Assembly (NCBI GenBank): GCA_027858815.1
Contig: JAQIBZ010000266.1
Coordinates: 1-34,876, forward strand
Source of the DNA: Desulfobacteraceae bacterium
GTDB taxonomy: Bacteria; Desulfobacterota; Desulfobacteria; Desulfobacterales; Desulfosalsimonadaceae
Direction: 5' to 3'
DNA length: 34,876 bases
In this document: piece after piece, positions 18,973-29,986 of the stretch
How positions within the stretch are numbered: the first letter of the stretch is position 1
Layout of the letters: each line of letters opens with the position of its first letter
Translations under genes and position numbers: made by a program
Notes under the pieces: generated by a model
Told to the model about the DNA's origin: nothing
What the model saw: only the letters and a program-made list of their open reading frames with translations
Databases searched by the model: none

Positions 18973-19325
18973 TGTGAAATATGATTGCTTAAAACTGTTT
19001 TGCTTATTTTTAAATTCAAAAATAGTTAAATGATAAATAGCCTTTCATAGAATTTATAATACGATATAGTCCCTAAGTCAGGCAAGAGTCAAGAACAGCT
19101 TCAGGAACAGCTCCCTGGCGATGTCGTTTAGGCCGGATTAGCTGTAGTTTCTGGATTTTACTTGACTTGAACGGGGATGTTGATTAAAAGTTTTATAAAA
19201 CTCCATTCCTTTAGAATCCTGTTTTAACTATTTGCTATAACTCAGCTTGAAAATGAATGCGGTTTTTATATTTTTATCGTTAAAAATTGACAAACTTGTA
19301 AAAAGTCAGATTCCTATGGCAAAGA

Positions 19326-19429
19326 AAAAAGCTCCAAATTCAAGGCGCGCAAATCCTTAGTGATGATTTGTACTTAGTGTACCATGAAGAAACGAAGGAT
19401 GAAGCGCAACACAGAATTTGGAGCTTTTT
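19326..19429. repeat. Intergenic palindromic element A (104 bp, perfect 16-bp arms)
   Basis: AAAAAGCTCCAAATTC (19326-19341) / GAATTTGGAGCTTTTT (19414-19429), inner ATCCTT/AAGGAT; centre GTAC-TTAGT-GTAC (19370-19382). Confidence 0.85.
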
Positions 19430-19488
19430 ACGAAGCCATCAAAATTTGTGAAGGAATGAATCCACACATTAAATGATTGGGAAAAATT

Positions 19489-20538
19489 ATGAATTGGGAC
19501 TGGGAGAAACTGCAGCAGAAACAAAAGGAACGGGGTACCGGGGGCGGTAGTGTTAAGCCGCCGCAGATGGATGACATCGTTAATAAGTTCAAAGACTTCA
19601 AGTTTCAGGCCGGCTGGCTGCTGCTTGTACTTGCAGGTATCGTACTGTTTTTCGGGACTTCGATGGTCTATACCGTAGATGTCAATGAAGTTGGTGTGGT
19701 TCAGCGGTTTGGAAAGTATCTTCGTACGGAACAGCCGGGGCTTAACTTTAAACTTCCCGCAGGAATTGAAAAGGTAACGAAAGTCAAAATCAAGCGGGTA
19801 TATAAGGAAGAGTTCGGATTGGGTTCCGGATCAACCCGGCCGGCACGGTTTACTACCTCAAACACGGAGTCGATTGATGAATCTCTGATGCTGACCGGCG
19901 ACTTGAATGTCGGCGTGGTCCCCTGGATTGTGCAGTACCGGATTAAAGATCCTTATCGGTATTTGTTTAATGTGCGGGATGTCACCCAGTTTTTAAGGGA
20001 TATGTCCGAGGCGTCCATGCGGCTGGTGGTGGGGGATCGGAGTATTAACGAGGTCATCAGCAACCGGGAAGAGATTGCCGATGCGGCCCAGGTCTGGCTG
20101 CAAAAAGAGCTCAATGAAGCAAAGACGGGCATTGATATTGATACGGTTGAACTGGGCAACACCAATGTACCGATACCGGTTCAGGATTCGTTTAATAAGG
20201 TGAACCAGGCGGTTCAGGAAAAGGAAAAGCTGATCTATCAGGCCATGGAAGAATATAACCGGGTGATTCCCCGGGCGCGGGGGGAGGCGGAACAGACCAT
20301 TAAAAGCGCGGAAGGGTATGCCAGTGAACGTGTGAACCAGGCCAAAGGGGATGCGTCCCGGTTTATTGCCCAGTATGAAGAGTATGCCAAGGCCAAGGAC
20401 GTCACCCGCCGTCGGTTGTATCTGGAAATGGTGGAACTGGTGTTCCCGGAACTCGGGGAGCTTTATATCATTGATTCCGATCAGAAAAATGTGCTGCCGC
20501 TGCTCAATCTTGGAGAAAAATGGGGGTTACAAAAATGA
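19489..20538 (+). CDS. hflK: HflK, FtsH protease modulator (SPFH/prohibitin family)
   Basis: Gly-rich N-terminus, TM helix, 'VDVNEVGVVQRFGKYLRTEQPGLNFKLPAGIEKV', downstream hflC. ORF track begins at TTG 19477; ATG 19489 preferred. Confidence 0.95.
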   Translation: MNWDWEKLQQKQKERGTGGGSVKPPQMDDIVNKFKDFKFQAGWLLLVLAGIVLFFGTSMVYTVDVNEVGVVQRFGKYLRTEQPGLNFKLPAGIEKVTKVKIKRVYKEEFGLGSGSTRPARFTTSNTESIDESLMLTGDLNVGVVPWIVQYRIKDPYRYLFNVRDVTQFLRDMSEASMRLVVGDRSINEVISNREEIADAAQVWLQKELNEAKTGIDIDTVELGNTNVPIPVQDSFNKVNQAVQEKEKLIYQAMEEYNRVIPRARGEAEQTIKSAEGYASERVNQAKGDASRFIAQYEEYAKAKDVTRRRLYLEMVELVFPELGELYIIDSDQKNVLPLLNLGEKWGLQK

Positions 20539-21512
20539 AGACACAATTTATCATATTAATCGTTATTGCGGCGTTGGGCTTTATGGGGGTTGTTTCTTCA
20601 GCGTATGTGGTGGATGAAACGGAACAGGTGGTGGTGACCCAGTTTAACAAGGTGGTTGGGGACCCTGTTACAAAGCCGGGACTGAATTTTAGAATACCGT
20701 TTATTCAGCAACCCAACTATTTTTTGAAAAATATTCAGGAGTGGGACGGGCAACCGGGACAAATCCCGACACTTGACAAGACCTATATATGGGTAGATTC
20801 GTTTGCCCGGTGGCGGATTGTGGATCCCATTGCCTTTTTTGAAACCGTGACCGACCGCAATCTCGCACTGAGCCGTTTAGATGATATTCTTAATCCGGCG
20901 ATTCGAAATGCCGTCACATCCAATCATCTGATCGAAACCGTCCGCAACAGCAATCGGGAAATGACCACCCTTGAGGAAGATGTTAACATGGGGGGGGAAA
21001 TGGAGGTCGGGGACGAGATCATGGATCCGTCTGAGTATAAGATTAAAACCGGTCGGGAAAAATTGTCCAGGGAAATATTGAAAGCCGCTCAGCCGAAACT
21101 GGAAAAGTTCGGGATTGAACTCATTGATGTCAAAATCAAGCGGGTCAATTATGTCCAGAAGGTGAGGGATTCAGTATATGGCCGGATGGTTGCCGAACGA
21201 AATCAGGTGGCGGAAAAAATCCGTTCGGAAGGCCGGGGGGAAGCGTTTCGCATCGAAGGTGACAAGGAAAAGGATTTAAAGCTGATCCAGTCGGACGCAT
21301 ACCGGAAGGCCCAGGAAAAAAAAGGAAAGGCGGATGCGGAAGCCACATCAATATATGCCAACGCATTTAATAAGGATCCGGAATATTATTCGTTTACAAA
21401 GGCACTGGACGTTTATCAGACTTCTTTGGATGAAAAAAGTAAGGTGGTGTTGTCGACAAATTCGGAATTTCTCAGATACTTAAAAGATTTTACAAGTCCA
21501 AGTAAAAAATAA
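20535..21512 (+). CDS. hflC: HflC, FtsH protease modulator (SPFH family)
   Basis: ATGA overlap with hflK stop; 'YVVDETEQVVVTQFNKVVGDPVTKPGLNFRIPFIQQPNYF', 'DVKIKRVNYVQKVRDSVYGRMVAERNQVAEKIRSEGRGEA'. Confidence 0.96.
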   Translation: MKTQFIILIVIAALGFMGVVSSAYVVDETEQVVVTQFNKVVGDPVTKPGLNFRIPFIQQPNYFLKNIQEWDGQPGQIPTLDKTYIWVDSFARWRIVDPIAFFETVTDRNLALSRLDDILNPAIRNAVTSNHLIETVRNSNREMTTLEEDVNMGGEMEVGDEIMDPSEYKIKTGREKLSREILKAAQPKLEKFGIELIDVKIKRVNYVQKVRDSVYGRMVAERNQVAEKIRSEGRGEAFRIEGDKEKDLKLIQSDAYRKAQEKKGKADAEATSIYANAFNKDPEYYSFTKALDVYQTSLDEKSKVVLSTNSEFLRYLKDFTSPSKK

Positions 21513-21520
21513 AAATAAAA

Positions 21521-21563
21521 AAACGGGAAAAGTGGTGAATGAAAAATCACACTTTTCCCGTTT
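21521..21563 (+). terminator. Probable terminator hairpin after hflKC
   Basis: AAACGGGAAAAGTG (21521-21534) / CACTTTTCCCGTTT (21550-21563); short U-run only. Confidence 0.7.
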
Positions 21564-21753
21564 AAATATTTAAAAAAGCCTGCCGTACTATCTCGTGCCC
21601 AGTTGAAATCAAGCCTGATTGAAATCCTGAAATTCTATTCAAGTTAAAGGTGTAGATAAAATTTAACCGCAGAAATACATTGCGTATCTTAAGAGGTAAA
21701 ATTTTAAATCCAACGCTATAACTGAAAATAAAGGGATTTCAGTCGGACACTAA

Positions 21754-21849
21754 CTATCTTTTGTTTCTTTGATGTCGCGTTCGGGCCAAAAGCTTTCGGT
21801 GTTTATGTTTGCGCATCTTTTTTCGTCGTTTTTTAATTACACTACCCAA
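21754..21849 (-). CDS. bS22-like / AURKAIP1-COX24 domain ribosomal mini-protein (31 aa, TTG start)
   Basis: - strand GGAGGTGATCAT-TTG then M GSVIKKRRKKMRKHKHRKLLARTRHQRNKR stop. The MGSVIKKRRK(R/K)M...HRKLLxRTR pattern matches the AURKAIP1/COX24 family and actinobacterial bS22 as I remember them. Absent from the supplied ORF track because it is short. Confidence 0.88.
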   Translation of the reverse strand: MGSVIKKRRKKMRKHKHRKLLARTRHQRNKR

Positions 21850-22076
21850 ATGATCACCTCCAAAAAAATGGTTTATATTTAAAATAATAACTTCATTATA
21901 TAACATAGCCTAAAATTAAATGTCCATATTTTTTTATATTTTTTTCTTTAAAAAAAATAATTTTAACTATATTCATAAAACAGGTTCTGAATTATTTTTT
22001 TAGAATCTATGAAAGGCTAATAGTTGTAGATAGTTGTCTGTTTTTTTGAATTCATTGAAACCCCCCATGAGATTTT

Positions 22077-22604
22077 ATGAAAAAATATCAATATTTCAGC
22101 CCGGATGATATCCGTATCGTTAATAATTCGGTGGCCATGGCAGAAGAACTGGTCAGTAATCATTATAAATTGTCTTCAACCCAGTTGCTGCAATTGAATT
22201 ATGATGTAAAAACACTGGCAGATCTTTCTGAAAATGAGATTGTTAAGGATCATTTTGCCCAGATTATTCGATATGCGGAAAAGACAAAAAAAGATTTGTC
22301 GGATGTTCCGGTGAAGGATTTCTATAAAGTATGCATTCAGGACCATTCAATAATCAAAACGATGAAAAAAATGACGGATTTGGATTTGTATGCATTCTCA
22401 GTCTATGTTGTATGTCATGAACTGATTCATATTATCCGTTTCAGAAGGTTCTTGCAGTATTTTGATGTGCCTTCCAATGAAAAAATGAATGAAGAAGTTC
22501 GGGTCCATGTTAAAACCCATGAAATTCTCAGTGGTGTTAATATAAAAACGTTGGGACCGGTGCTGGAATTTTATAAAAACTGGCGACTGGCGTCCGAGGT
22601 CTGA
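22077..22604 (+). CDS. Conserved-looking protein of unknown function with HExxH motif (putative small metalloprotein)
   Basis: 175 aa ORF; VYVVCHELIHIIRFRRFLQYFDVPSNEKMNEEVRVHVKTHEIL, HExxH plus downstream acidic/His residues. Confidence 0.7.
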   Translation: MKKYQYFSPDDIRIVNNSVAMAEELVSNHYKLSSTQLLQLNYDVKTLADLSENEIVKDHFAQIIRYAEKTKKDLSDVPVKDFYKVCIQDHSIIKTMKKMTDLDLYAFSVYVVCHELIHIIRFRRFLQYFDVPSNEKMNEEVRVHVKTHEILSGVNIKTLGPVLEFYKNWRLASEV

Positions 22605-22631
22605 AAAAATAATAAAAATTTTTTCAGACCC

Positions 22632-22659
22632 TTGACAACCTTAAAAAATTCACTATATT
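22632..22659 (+). promoter_or_regulatory. Sigma70-type promoter upstream of the FmdB-family gene
   Basis: TTGACA (22632-22637) - 16 bp - TATATT (22654-22659). Confidence 0.6.
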
Positions 22660-22733
22660 CTTTGTGATTTTAAAACACTGCGAAGATAAGCAGTTGCTTG
22701 AAATTATTTTATAATAACAGGAGATGCAAAAAG

Positions 22734-23015
22734 ATGCCGATTTACGAATATGAATGTGCGAAATGTGGACATATTCATGAAATAATGCAAAAAATGTCGG
22801 ATAAACCACTTTCAAAATGCCCCCAGTGTACCGGGAAGCTTCACAAGATAGTTTCACAAAGTTCATTCCATTTAAAAGGATCGGGCTGGTATGTAACTGA
22901 TTATGCCAATAAGTCGAACAGTTCCACTGCGCCGGCGAAAAATAAAGAACCGATAAAAACCGAAAGTAAAACATCTGAAAAAACAACAACCACTAAAAAA
23001 GAAACTTCGGATTAA
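22734..23015 (+). CDS. FmdB/CxxC-type zinc ribbon regulatory protein
   Basis: MPIYEYECAKCGHIHEIMQKMSDKPLSKCPQCTGKLHKIVSQSSFHLKGSGWYVTDY is the classic FmdB pattern; GGAG RBS; ORF-track start 22698 is an upstream extension. Confidence 0.95.
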   Translation: MPIYEYECAKCGHIHEIMQKMSDKPLSKCPQCTGKLHKIVSQSSFHLKGSGWYVTDYANKSNSSTAPAKNKEPIKTESKTSEKTTTTKKETSD

Positions 23016-23305
23016 TTGTTTTCAGATGATGGTTAAATATATTGCCAGTTAGAGCCGTGAGTATTTTTTTGCACTGATGTTATTTATATATAATAATTTT
23101 TTCAGGCAAAAAAGACACTTTTCGGTATATTTTTTTTAAGAACGTTGATTTCATGGATTGAGTCACTATGTTTTGATTTCTTTAAATCATGGCAAACTGA
23201 TTTATGGTTTAATGTTTGCTATATTTTGGAATGACTTTTTCAAATGATGATTGATTTTACTAATGAATGAGAAAACTCAAAAAAGGAAAAAGGAGAAGAA
23301 GTAAA

Positions 23306-23593
23306 ATGAAAATCAGACCATTGCAAGATCGTATTCTGGTTAAACGGATTGAAGAGGAATCAAAGACCAGAGGCGGAATCATTATTCCTGATAGCGCAAA
23401 AGAAAAACCCGCTGAAGGCGTTGTTGCGGCAGTTGGTAACGGTAAACGGGGTGATGACGGCAAGTTGATTGCGCTTGACGTTAAAACTGGTGACCGTGTT
23501 TTATTTGCCAAATATGCCGGCACAGACGTAAAAATTAATGATGTAGAGCACTTAATCATGCGTGAAGATGATATCTTGGGAATAATTGAATAA
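23306..23593 (+). CDS. groES: Co-chaperonin GroES
   Basis: [46 protein letters not shown]; start at 23306 fits the family better than 23267. Confidence 0.97.
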   Translation: MKIRPLQDRILVKRIEEESKTRGGIIIPDSAKEKPAEGVVAAVGNGKRGDDGKLIALDVKTGDRVLFAKYAGTDVKINDVEHLIMREDDILGIIE

Positions 23594-25273
<1,680 letters not shown>

Positions 25274-25307
25274 TCCATACCTGATTCTGTTTTTCATATA
25301 TCATTAT

Positions 25308-25343
25308 AAAATGCCTTCACGCATTGTTGCGTGAAGGCATTTT
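25308..25343 (+). terminator. Terminator downstream of groEL
   Basis: AAAATGCCTTCACGC (25308-25322) / GCGTGAAGGCATTTT (25329-25343), 15-bp perfect stem with A/U flanks (possibly bidirectional). Confidence 0.85.
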
Positions 25344-25347
25344 ATTT

Positions 25348-25458
25348 TGTAAGCGTTCACAGGGCACCGCATCTGCTTTGTTCCCGGGCACTTGGAGTAC
25401 GACGAGTACGTCTTCGTGCCCGGCGCCTCGCATCTGCGGCACCCTATAAACGCTTACA
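25348..25458. repeat. Intergenic palindromic element B (111 bp)
   Basis: TGTAAGCGTT (25348-25357) / AACGCTTACA (25449-25458), inner CCGGGCAC (25384-25391) / GTGCCCGG (25416-25423) around TTGGAGTACGACGAGTACGTCTTC. Confidence 0.85.
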
Positions 25459-25691
25459 GGCCAATGGTTTACGAAAATCTGATAATTTCGAACCCGTGAA
25501 TGGGTACTTTTTTTTAATGTAAAACGCGTAGAACTGCCGAACCATTTGACTTGACACTTGGCGTGTTGTCAGATAGTTTCGTTACTGACTTTTTATGTGC
25601 GGTTGCGTGTAGAAACATAAACGCTGTAAAAAAGTTTGTGGTTTGCAGGTGTGCCGGTCAATTAATTCAAAACAATGGGAGACTCCTTCTT

Positions 25692-26417
25692 ATGGTTTCT
25701 GAAAGGCTTGATGTCATTCATATGATATTAAACGCCGGTTTAATGGTTCAGTTTGTGATGCTGCTGTTGTTTCTGTTTTCGGTTGCTTCCTGGGCGATTA
25801 TCCTGATCAAGTATTTTCAAATCAGAAAAGCGTATAAAGAATCCGCTTTTTTTGTTGAATACTTCTGGAAGTCCAAGGATTTCTCAGATGCTTTTGCCCA
25901 GGCAAAAGGACTGGAGTTCAGTCCTATTGCGCGGGCATTTCGTATCGCATATATGGAAATGAGAAAGATTTATACCGATGGTCTTCCCCGTGAAAATAAA
26001 AATAATGAAAAACGGATTTCCAGGGATGAGAGTGTTAAAGGGTTTGAAAATGTCAAACGGGCTTTGCACCGGTCCGGTAATACGGAAAGTATCCGCCTGA
26101 TCCAGATGGTGCCGTTTCTGGCAACTACCGGAAATACCGCACCGTTTATCGGGTTGTTCGGAACCGTATGGGGAATTATGAATTCCTTTCACAGCATTGC
26201 TTTTCAAAAAGGGTCTGCTACGATTGCAGCCGTTGCTCCCGGCATTTCTGAAGCTCTGGTTGCCACCGCAGCCGGACTTGCCGTGGCAATACCGGCGGTT
26301 ATCGCCTATAATTATTTTACCCAGAAGATTAGAATCATTGAATCCGAGTTGGACAGTTTTTCGGCTGACTTTTTAAATATCATTGAACGAGAGATGATTT
26401 TATCCCAAGAGGTCTAA
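25692..26417 (+). CDS. tolQ: TolQ (MotA/TolQ/ExbB proton channel family)
   Basis: Three TM segments; 'MVPFLATTGNTAPFIGLFGTVWGIMNSFHSIAFQKGSATIAAVAPGISEALVATAAGLAVAIPAVIAYNYF'. Start at ATG 25692 rather than 25551. Confidence 0.96.
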   Translation: MVSERLDVIHMILNAGLMVQFVMLLLFLFSVASWAIILIKYFQIRKAYKESAFFVEYFWKSKDFSDAFAQAKGLEFSPIARAFRIAYMEMRKIYTDGLPRENKNNEKRISRDESVKGFENVKRALHRSGNTESIRLIQMVPFLATTGNTAPFIGLFGTVWGIMNSFHSIAFQKGSATIAAVAPGISEALVATAAGLAVAIPAVIAYNYFTQKIRIIESELDSFSADFLNIIEREMILSQEV

Positions 26418-26418
26418 A

Positions 26419-26847
26419 ATGGCAATTGGACGCAATAACAATGACACATTGATGTCTGAAATAAATGTTACCCCGTTTGTTGATGTTATGCTGGTGTTGC
26501 TGATCATCTTTATGGTCACAACCCCTATGATGGTTCAGGGCGTGAATGTGTCTCTGCCTGAAATTGAACATGGGGACAGCATCGCCACTGAAGAGGATCA
26601 GCTGATCGTATCCATTGATAAGGATAATAAGATTCTGATCAATGATTTTGAAGTGGGGATTGATTTTTTAAAGGAAAAGCTGACAACGATTTTTAAAAAC
26701 CGTACGACAAAAAATGTTTTTTTGAAAGCTGATAAAAATATTTCTTACGGTACTGTCGTCAGGGTTATGTCCGAAATTAAGGGTGCGGGTGTTGAAAAGC
26801 TTGGGATGGTGACCCTGCCATTGGATACAAAAAAATCCAAAATTTAA
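26419..26847 (+). CDS. tolR: TolR (ExbD/TolR family)
   Basis: 'SEINVTPFVDVMLVLLIIFMVTTPMMVQGVNVSLPE' and ExbD-like periplasmic domain; directly after tolQ. Confidence 0.96.
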   Translation: MAIGRNNNDTLMSEINVTPFVDVMLVLLIIFMVTTPMMVQGVNVSLPEIEHGDSIATEEDQLIVSIDKDNKILINDFEVGIDFLKEKLTTIFKNRTTKNVFLKADKNISYGTVVRVMSEIKGAGVEKLGMVTLPLDTKKSKI

Positions 26848-26881
26848 GTCTGATTGATTCAAGAATAAAATCTACCAATTG

Positions 26882-27781
26882 ATGATACAACCTGCTTTAA
26901 TAGTTGACGATATCGACGATCAAATTCGCAGTTTTTTGATTTTTGCGTTGATATCGTTTATGAGTCATTTAATCATTTTTGCTTTGATTGCGTTTGTTCA
27001 TCTCCCCACTTCATTTGAACGGCGGGTTGAACTGCCGCCGACAATTGATGTGGATCTGCTGGCATTTAACCCGGAGACGCCACTGCCGCCTGCAAAAGTT
27101 AAAACGGCTGTTGCCTCTCCACTATCCCCAATAGCTCCGATGGATCAGTTGATTGATAAAATTTCAAAAATGCCTGCTCCCAGTTCGTCGGAGACATTGC
27201 CGGTTAAAAAAGGCTTAAAAAAGAAAAAGAACCCATCCGATTATGTCGTAGCAAAACCTAAAAAAGATAAGAAAACTAAAAAACCGTTGAAAAAAAAGAA
27301 GATTGATACGGAACAAGTCCTTCAAAAAGCCGTAAAAAGAATTGAAAATCAGACAGAAGCGTCGCATCCGAAATCAGTTTCGGATCGCATTGAAAGTTTG
27401 AAGAAAGAGGTGCGGAATCAGTCTGGTAAACCGTCAAAAGCCGCCCCGGCGTCAACATCTGTCAGTTCAGGGAAGTCGTACTCTAAAGATTTTTCTCAAA
27501 TTGAGATTTTTCAGGCGGAAGTGTCTGTTCGTATGAAAAATAACTGGGTGTTTTCCGATAAACTGGCCGGACAAACCAAGGGACTTGAAAGTCGACTGGT
27601 AATAAAAATTTTACCGGGTGGTGAAATTACGGATGTGTGGTTTGAAAAGCGGTCAGGTAATGAATATTTAGATAATTCCGCATACAAAACGGTTATGAAA
27701 TCAAATCCGCTCCCCCCGCTGCCGGCAGGGTTTGCCTATTATCATCTGGTTCTCGGGTTTACACCTTCCGGCTTAAATTAA
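26882..27781 (+). CDS. TolA/TonB-like energy transducer
   Basis: N-terminal TM, Lys/Pro-rich middle, C-terminal TonB-like domain ('LESRLVIKILPGGEITDVWFEKRSGNEYLDNSAYKTVMKSNPLPPLP'), between tolR and tolB. Confidence 0.88.
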   Translation: MIQPALIVDDIDDQIRSFLIFALISFMSHLIIFALIAFVHLPTSFERRVELPPTIDVDLLAFNPETPLPPAKVKTAVASPLSPIAPMDQLIDKISKMPAPSSSETLPVKKGLKKKKNPSDYVVAKPKKDKKTKKPLKKKKIDTEQVLQKAVKRIENQTEASHPKSVSDRIESLKKEVRNQSGKPSKAAPASTSVSSGKSYSKDFSQIEIFQAEVSVRMKNNWVFSDKLAGQTKGLESRLVIKILPGGEITDVWFEKRSGNEYLDNSAYKTVMKSNPLPPLPAGFAYYHLVLGFTPSGLN

Positions 27782-27825
27782 TAAACATTTTTAATTAAAA
27801 CCGTCTTAAGCCAATGCTGCAATGT

Positions 27826-29160
27826 ATGAAAATAAAATTATTGAATATTATTTTTCCGGCGGGTTATGTGCTGCTGATATCCTTATTATTAATGCCGCAA
27901 ATGTGTTTTGCGGACTATGATTATATTAAAATCAGTGATCCGTTTTTAAATAAAATCCCGGTTGCCGTGCCTGTTTTAAAAAGTCTGTCACAAGAGTCTG
28001 CTGCAAAAGAGATTGCACTCAAGGCGTCTGATCTTGTCTATGAAGCGTTATCGTTTACCGGCTATTTTAAAATGATTGATCGGGAGGCATTTTTAGAAGA
28101 TCTTCAGGTACAAGGGATTACCGGTCCGGAAATAAACTTTGACAATTGGACGGATATCGGTGCGGAACTTTTAATTACCGGTGGTGTCACCATTAAAGAC
28201 GAACTCCTTCAGATTGAATTCAGATTGTTTGATACGTTTAAATCTGAACTGATTTTCGGTAAACGCTACAAGGGCCGTCTTGACGACCAGCGGAAAATTG
28301 TTCATCGGTTTTGTAGTGAAATGCTTTATCGGTTAACCGGTAAACGGGGTGTTTTTGAAAGCATGATTGCCTTTGTCTCCACAACGACAGGGAACAAAGA
28401 GATTTTTACCTGTGAATTTGACGGGTATGATGTAAAACAGGTGACAAAGACAAAATCTTTGACATTATTTCCGGCCTGGTCCCCGGATGGTTCATCTATA
28501 GCCTATACGTCGTACCAGAATGACAAACCGGAAATTTTTATCCGGCACTTGCATGATGGGAAAGAAAAAAAGATTTCATTTGACGGGATTAATATTACGC
28601 CAGTATGGATGCCCGGTAAAAATCTAATGGGTGCCACTCTGTCATTTGAAGGAGACGAAGAAATATATCTTTTGACCGAAACAGGAAAAATTGATAAACG
28701 ATTAACTAAAAACTGGGGCATAGATGTTTCGCCGGCATTTTCGCCGGACGGTAAAAAAATGGCATTTGTTTCCAAAAGATTTGGCAGTCCGCAAATTTTT
28801 ATTCAAAACCTGGATACCGGGGCGGTCAGACGACTGACCTATGAAGGTAAGTATAATACACAACCGGACTGGTCGCCGGCAGGAGATCGGATTGTTTATT
28901 CAGGCATGGAAGCTGGTCAGGCCAATATTTTTGTCATTAATGCGGATGGGAAAGACTTTAAACAGTTAACCATTGATGCCGGCAGCAATGAGTCGCCTTC
29001 ATGGTCCCCGGACGGGAGCCTGATTGCATTTAGTTCCACACGGACGGGAAAATCCCGTATTTATGTTATGACTGCATCGGGAACGGATCAGCGGACCTTG
29101 CTGACACTTTTCGGTGAACAGACAGACCCTGCCTGGTCGTCTTCATTTAAAGAGTATTAA
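27826..29160 (+). CDS. tolB: TolB translocation protein (WD40-like beta-propeller)
   Basis: N-terminal signal, repeated 'PAWSPDGSSIAYTS..', 'PAFSPDGKKMAFVSKR.GSPQIFI', 'PSWSPDGSLIAFSSTRTGKSRIYVM' blades. ORF track starts at 27814. Confidence 0.96.
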   Translation: MKIKLLNIIFPAGYVLLISLLLMPQMCFADYDYIKISDPFLNKIPVAVPVLKSLSQESAAKEIALKASDLVYEALSFTGYFKMIDREAFLEDLQVQGITGPEINFDNWTDIGAELLITGGVTIKDELLQIEFRLFDTFKSELIFGKRYKGRLDDQRKIVHRFCSEMLYRLTGKRGVFESMIAFVSTTTGNKEIFTCEFDGYDVKQVTKTKSLTLFPAWSPDGSSIAYTSYQNDKPEIFIRHLHDGKEKKISFDGINITPVWMPGKNLMGATLSFEGDEEIYLLTETGKIDKRLTKNWGIDVSPAFSPDGKKMAFVSKRFGSPQIFIQNLDTGAVRRLTYEGKYNTQPDWSPAGDRIVYSGMEAGQANIFVINADGKDFKQLTIDAGSNESPSWSPDGSLIAFSSTRTGKSRIYVMTASGTDQRTLLTLFGEQTDPAWSSSFKEY

Positions 29161-29227
29161 AATCAGGTCTTAAAATATTCGGTACTGTAAACAAATAATG
29201 AACTTAATATTTATTTAGGAGAGCATC

Positions 29228-29827
29228 ATGAAAAAAGGTAATATTTATGTTAAAATCGGATTGATCATTCTCATGGGTGTTTTTTTAATGACAGTATCGT
29301 CATGCTCCGAGAAAAAGCCCCGTTTGGATCCAATGGAACAATATCCTTCTGAAACAGACGTCTCTACTGAGGCAGCCCAGGGACAGGAAGATGCCAACCC
29401 GTCTTTGTCTGAAGAAGAATTACAAGCTCAAATGGAAGCCCAACAGCTTCAGGAACAGGAAGCGGTTCGGATTAAAGAAGAAGCCCGGATGAAGTTTGTA
29501 AATGAAGATGTTTATTTCAGTTTTGATGATGCTACACTGTCTTCAGATGCCCGGATGACCCTTAAACAGAAAGTTTCATGGCTGAGGGAAAATCCCGGCG
29601 CGTCCATTTTGATTGAAGGCCATTGTGATGAACGCGGGACGTCAGAATATAATATTGCCCTGGGACAAAGGCGTGCCCAGAGTATCAAAACGTTTATGAT
29701 AAATGCCGGTATCAATGCTTCCCGATTAAGCACCGTCAGCTATGGTGAAGAGCGGCCGGTTGATTTTGCCAACAATGAAACCGCCTGGTCTAAAAATCGA
29801 CGGGCTCATTTTAAAATTCAGAATTAA
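29228..29827 (+). CDS. pal: Peptidoglycan-associated lipoprotein Pal (OmpA C-terminal domain)
   Basis: Lipobox-like LMTVSSCSE; OmpA-like 'VYFSFDDATLSSDARMTL...ILIEGHCDERGTSEYNIALGQRRAQSIKTFMINAGINASRLSTVSYGEERP'. Confidence 0.96.
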   Translation: MKKGNIYVKIGLIILMGVFLMTVSSCSEKKPRLDPMEQYPSETDVSTEAAQGQEDANPSLSEEELQAQMEAQQLQEQEAVRIKEEARMKFVNEDVYFSFDDATLSSDARMTLKQKVSWLRENPGASILIEGHCDERGTSEYNIALGQRRAQSIKTFMINAGINASRLSTVSYGEERPVDFANNETAWSKNRRAHFKIQN

Positions 29828-29986
29828 TCTATCTGCCGGTTTTTTCGAAGGCGATTAAGAAATTTTGCAAGGCTGCAGCCATTAACGGCTGTAGCCTTAC
29901 CCTCATTATATTTTACTATCATCATAATTTCGGTATGTTTCCGTTCCCATCAATAGATACCTGTAAATTTGTGAGAGAAGTTATTT

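Noticed and set aside
23016-23305. Searched for a CIRCE operator (TTAGCACTC-N9-GAGTGCTAA) upstream of groESL
   Set aside because: No matching inverted repeat seen; regulation may be through another mechanism.
25331-25522. 63-aa + strand ORF after groEL
   Set aside because: Runs through palindromic element B; no RBS or homology pattern.
29869-29898. Hairpin AAGGCTGCAGCC/GGCTGTAGCCTT after pal
   Set aside because: Good stem but no T-run follows; could be a processing or pause structure, too weak to call a terminator.
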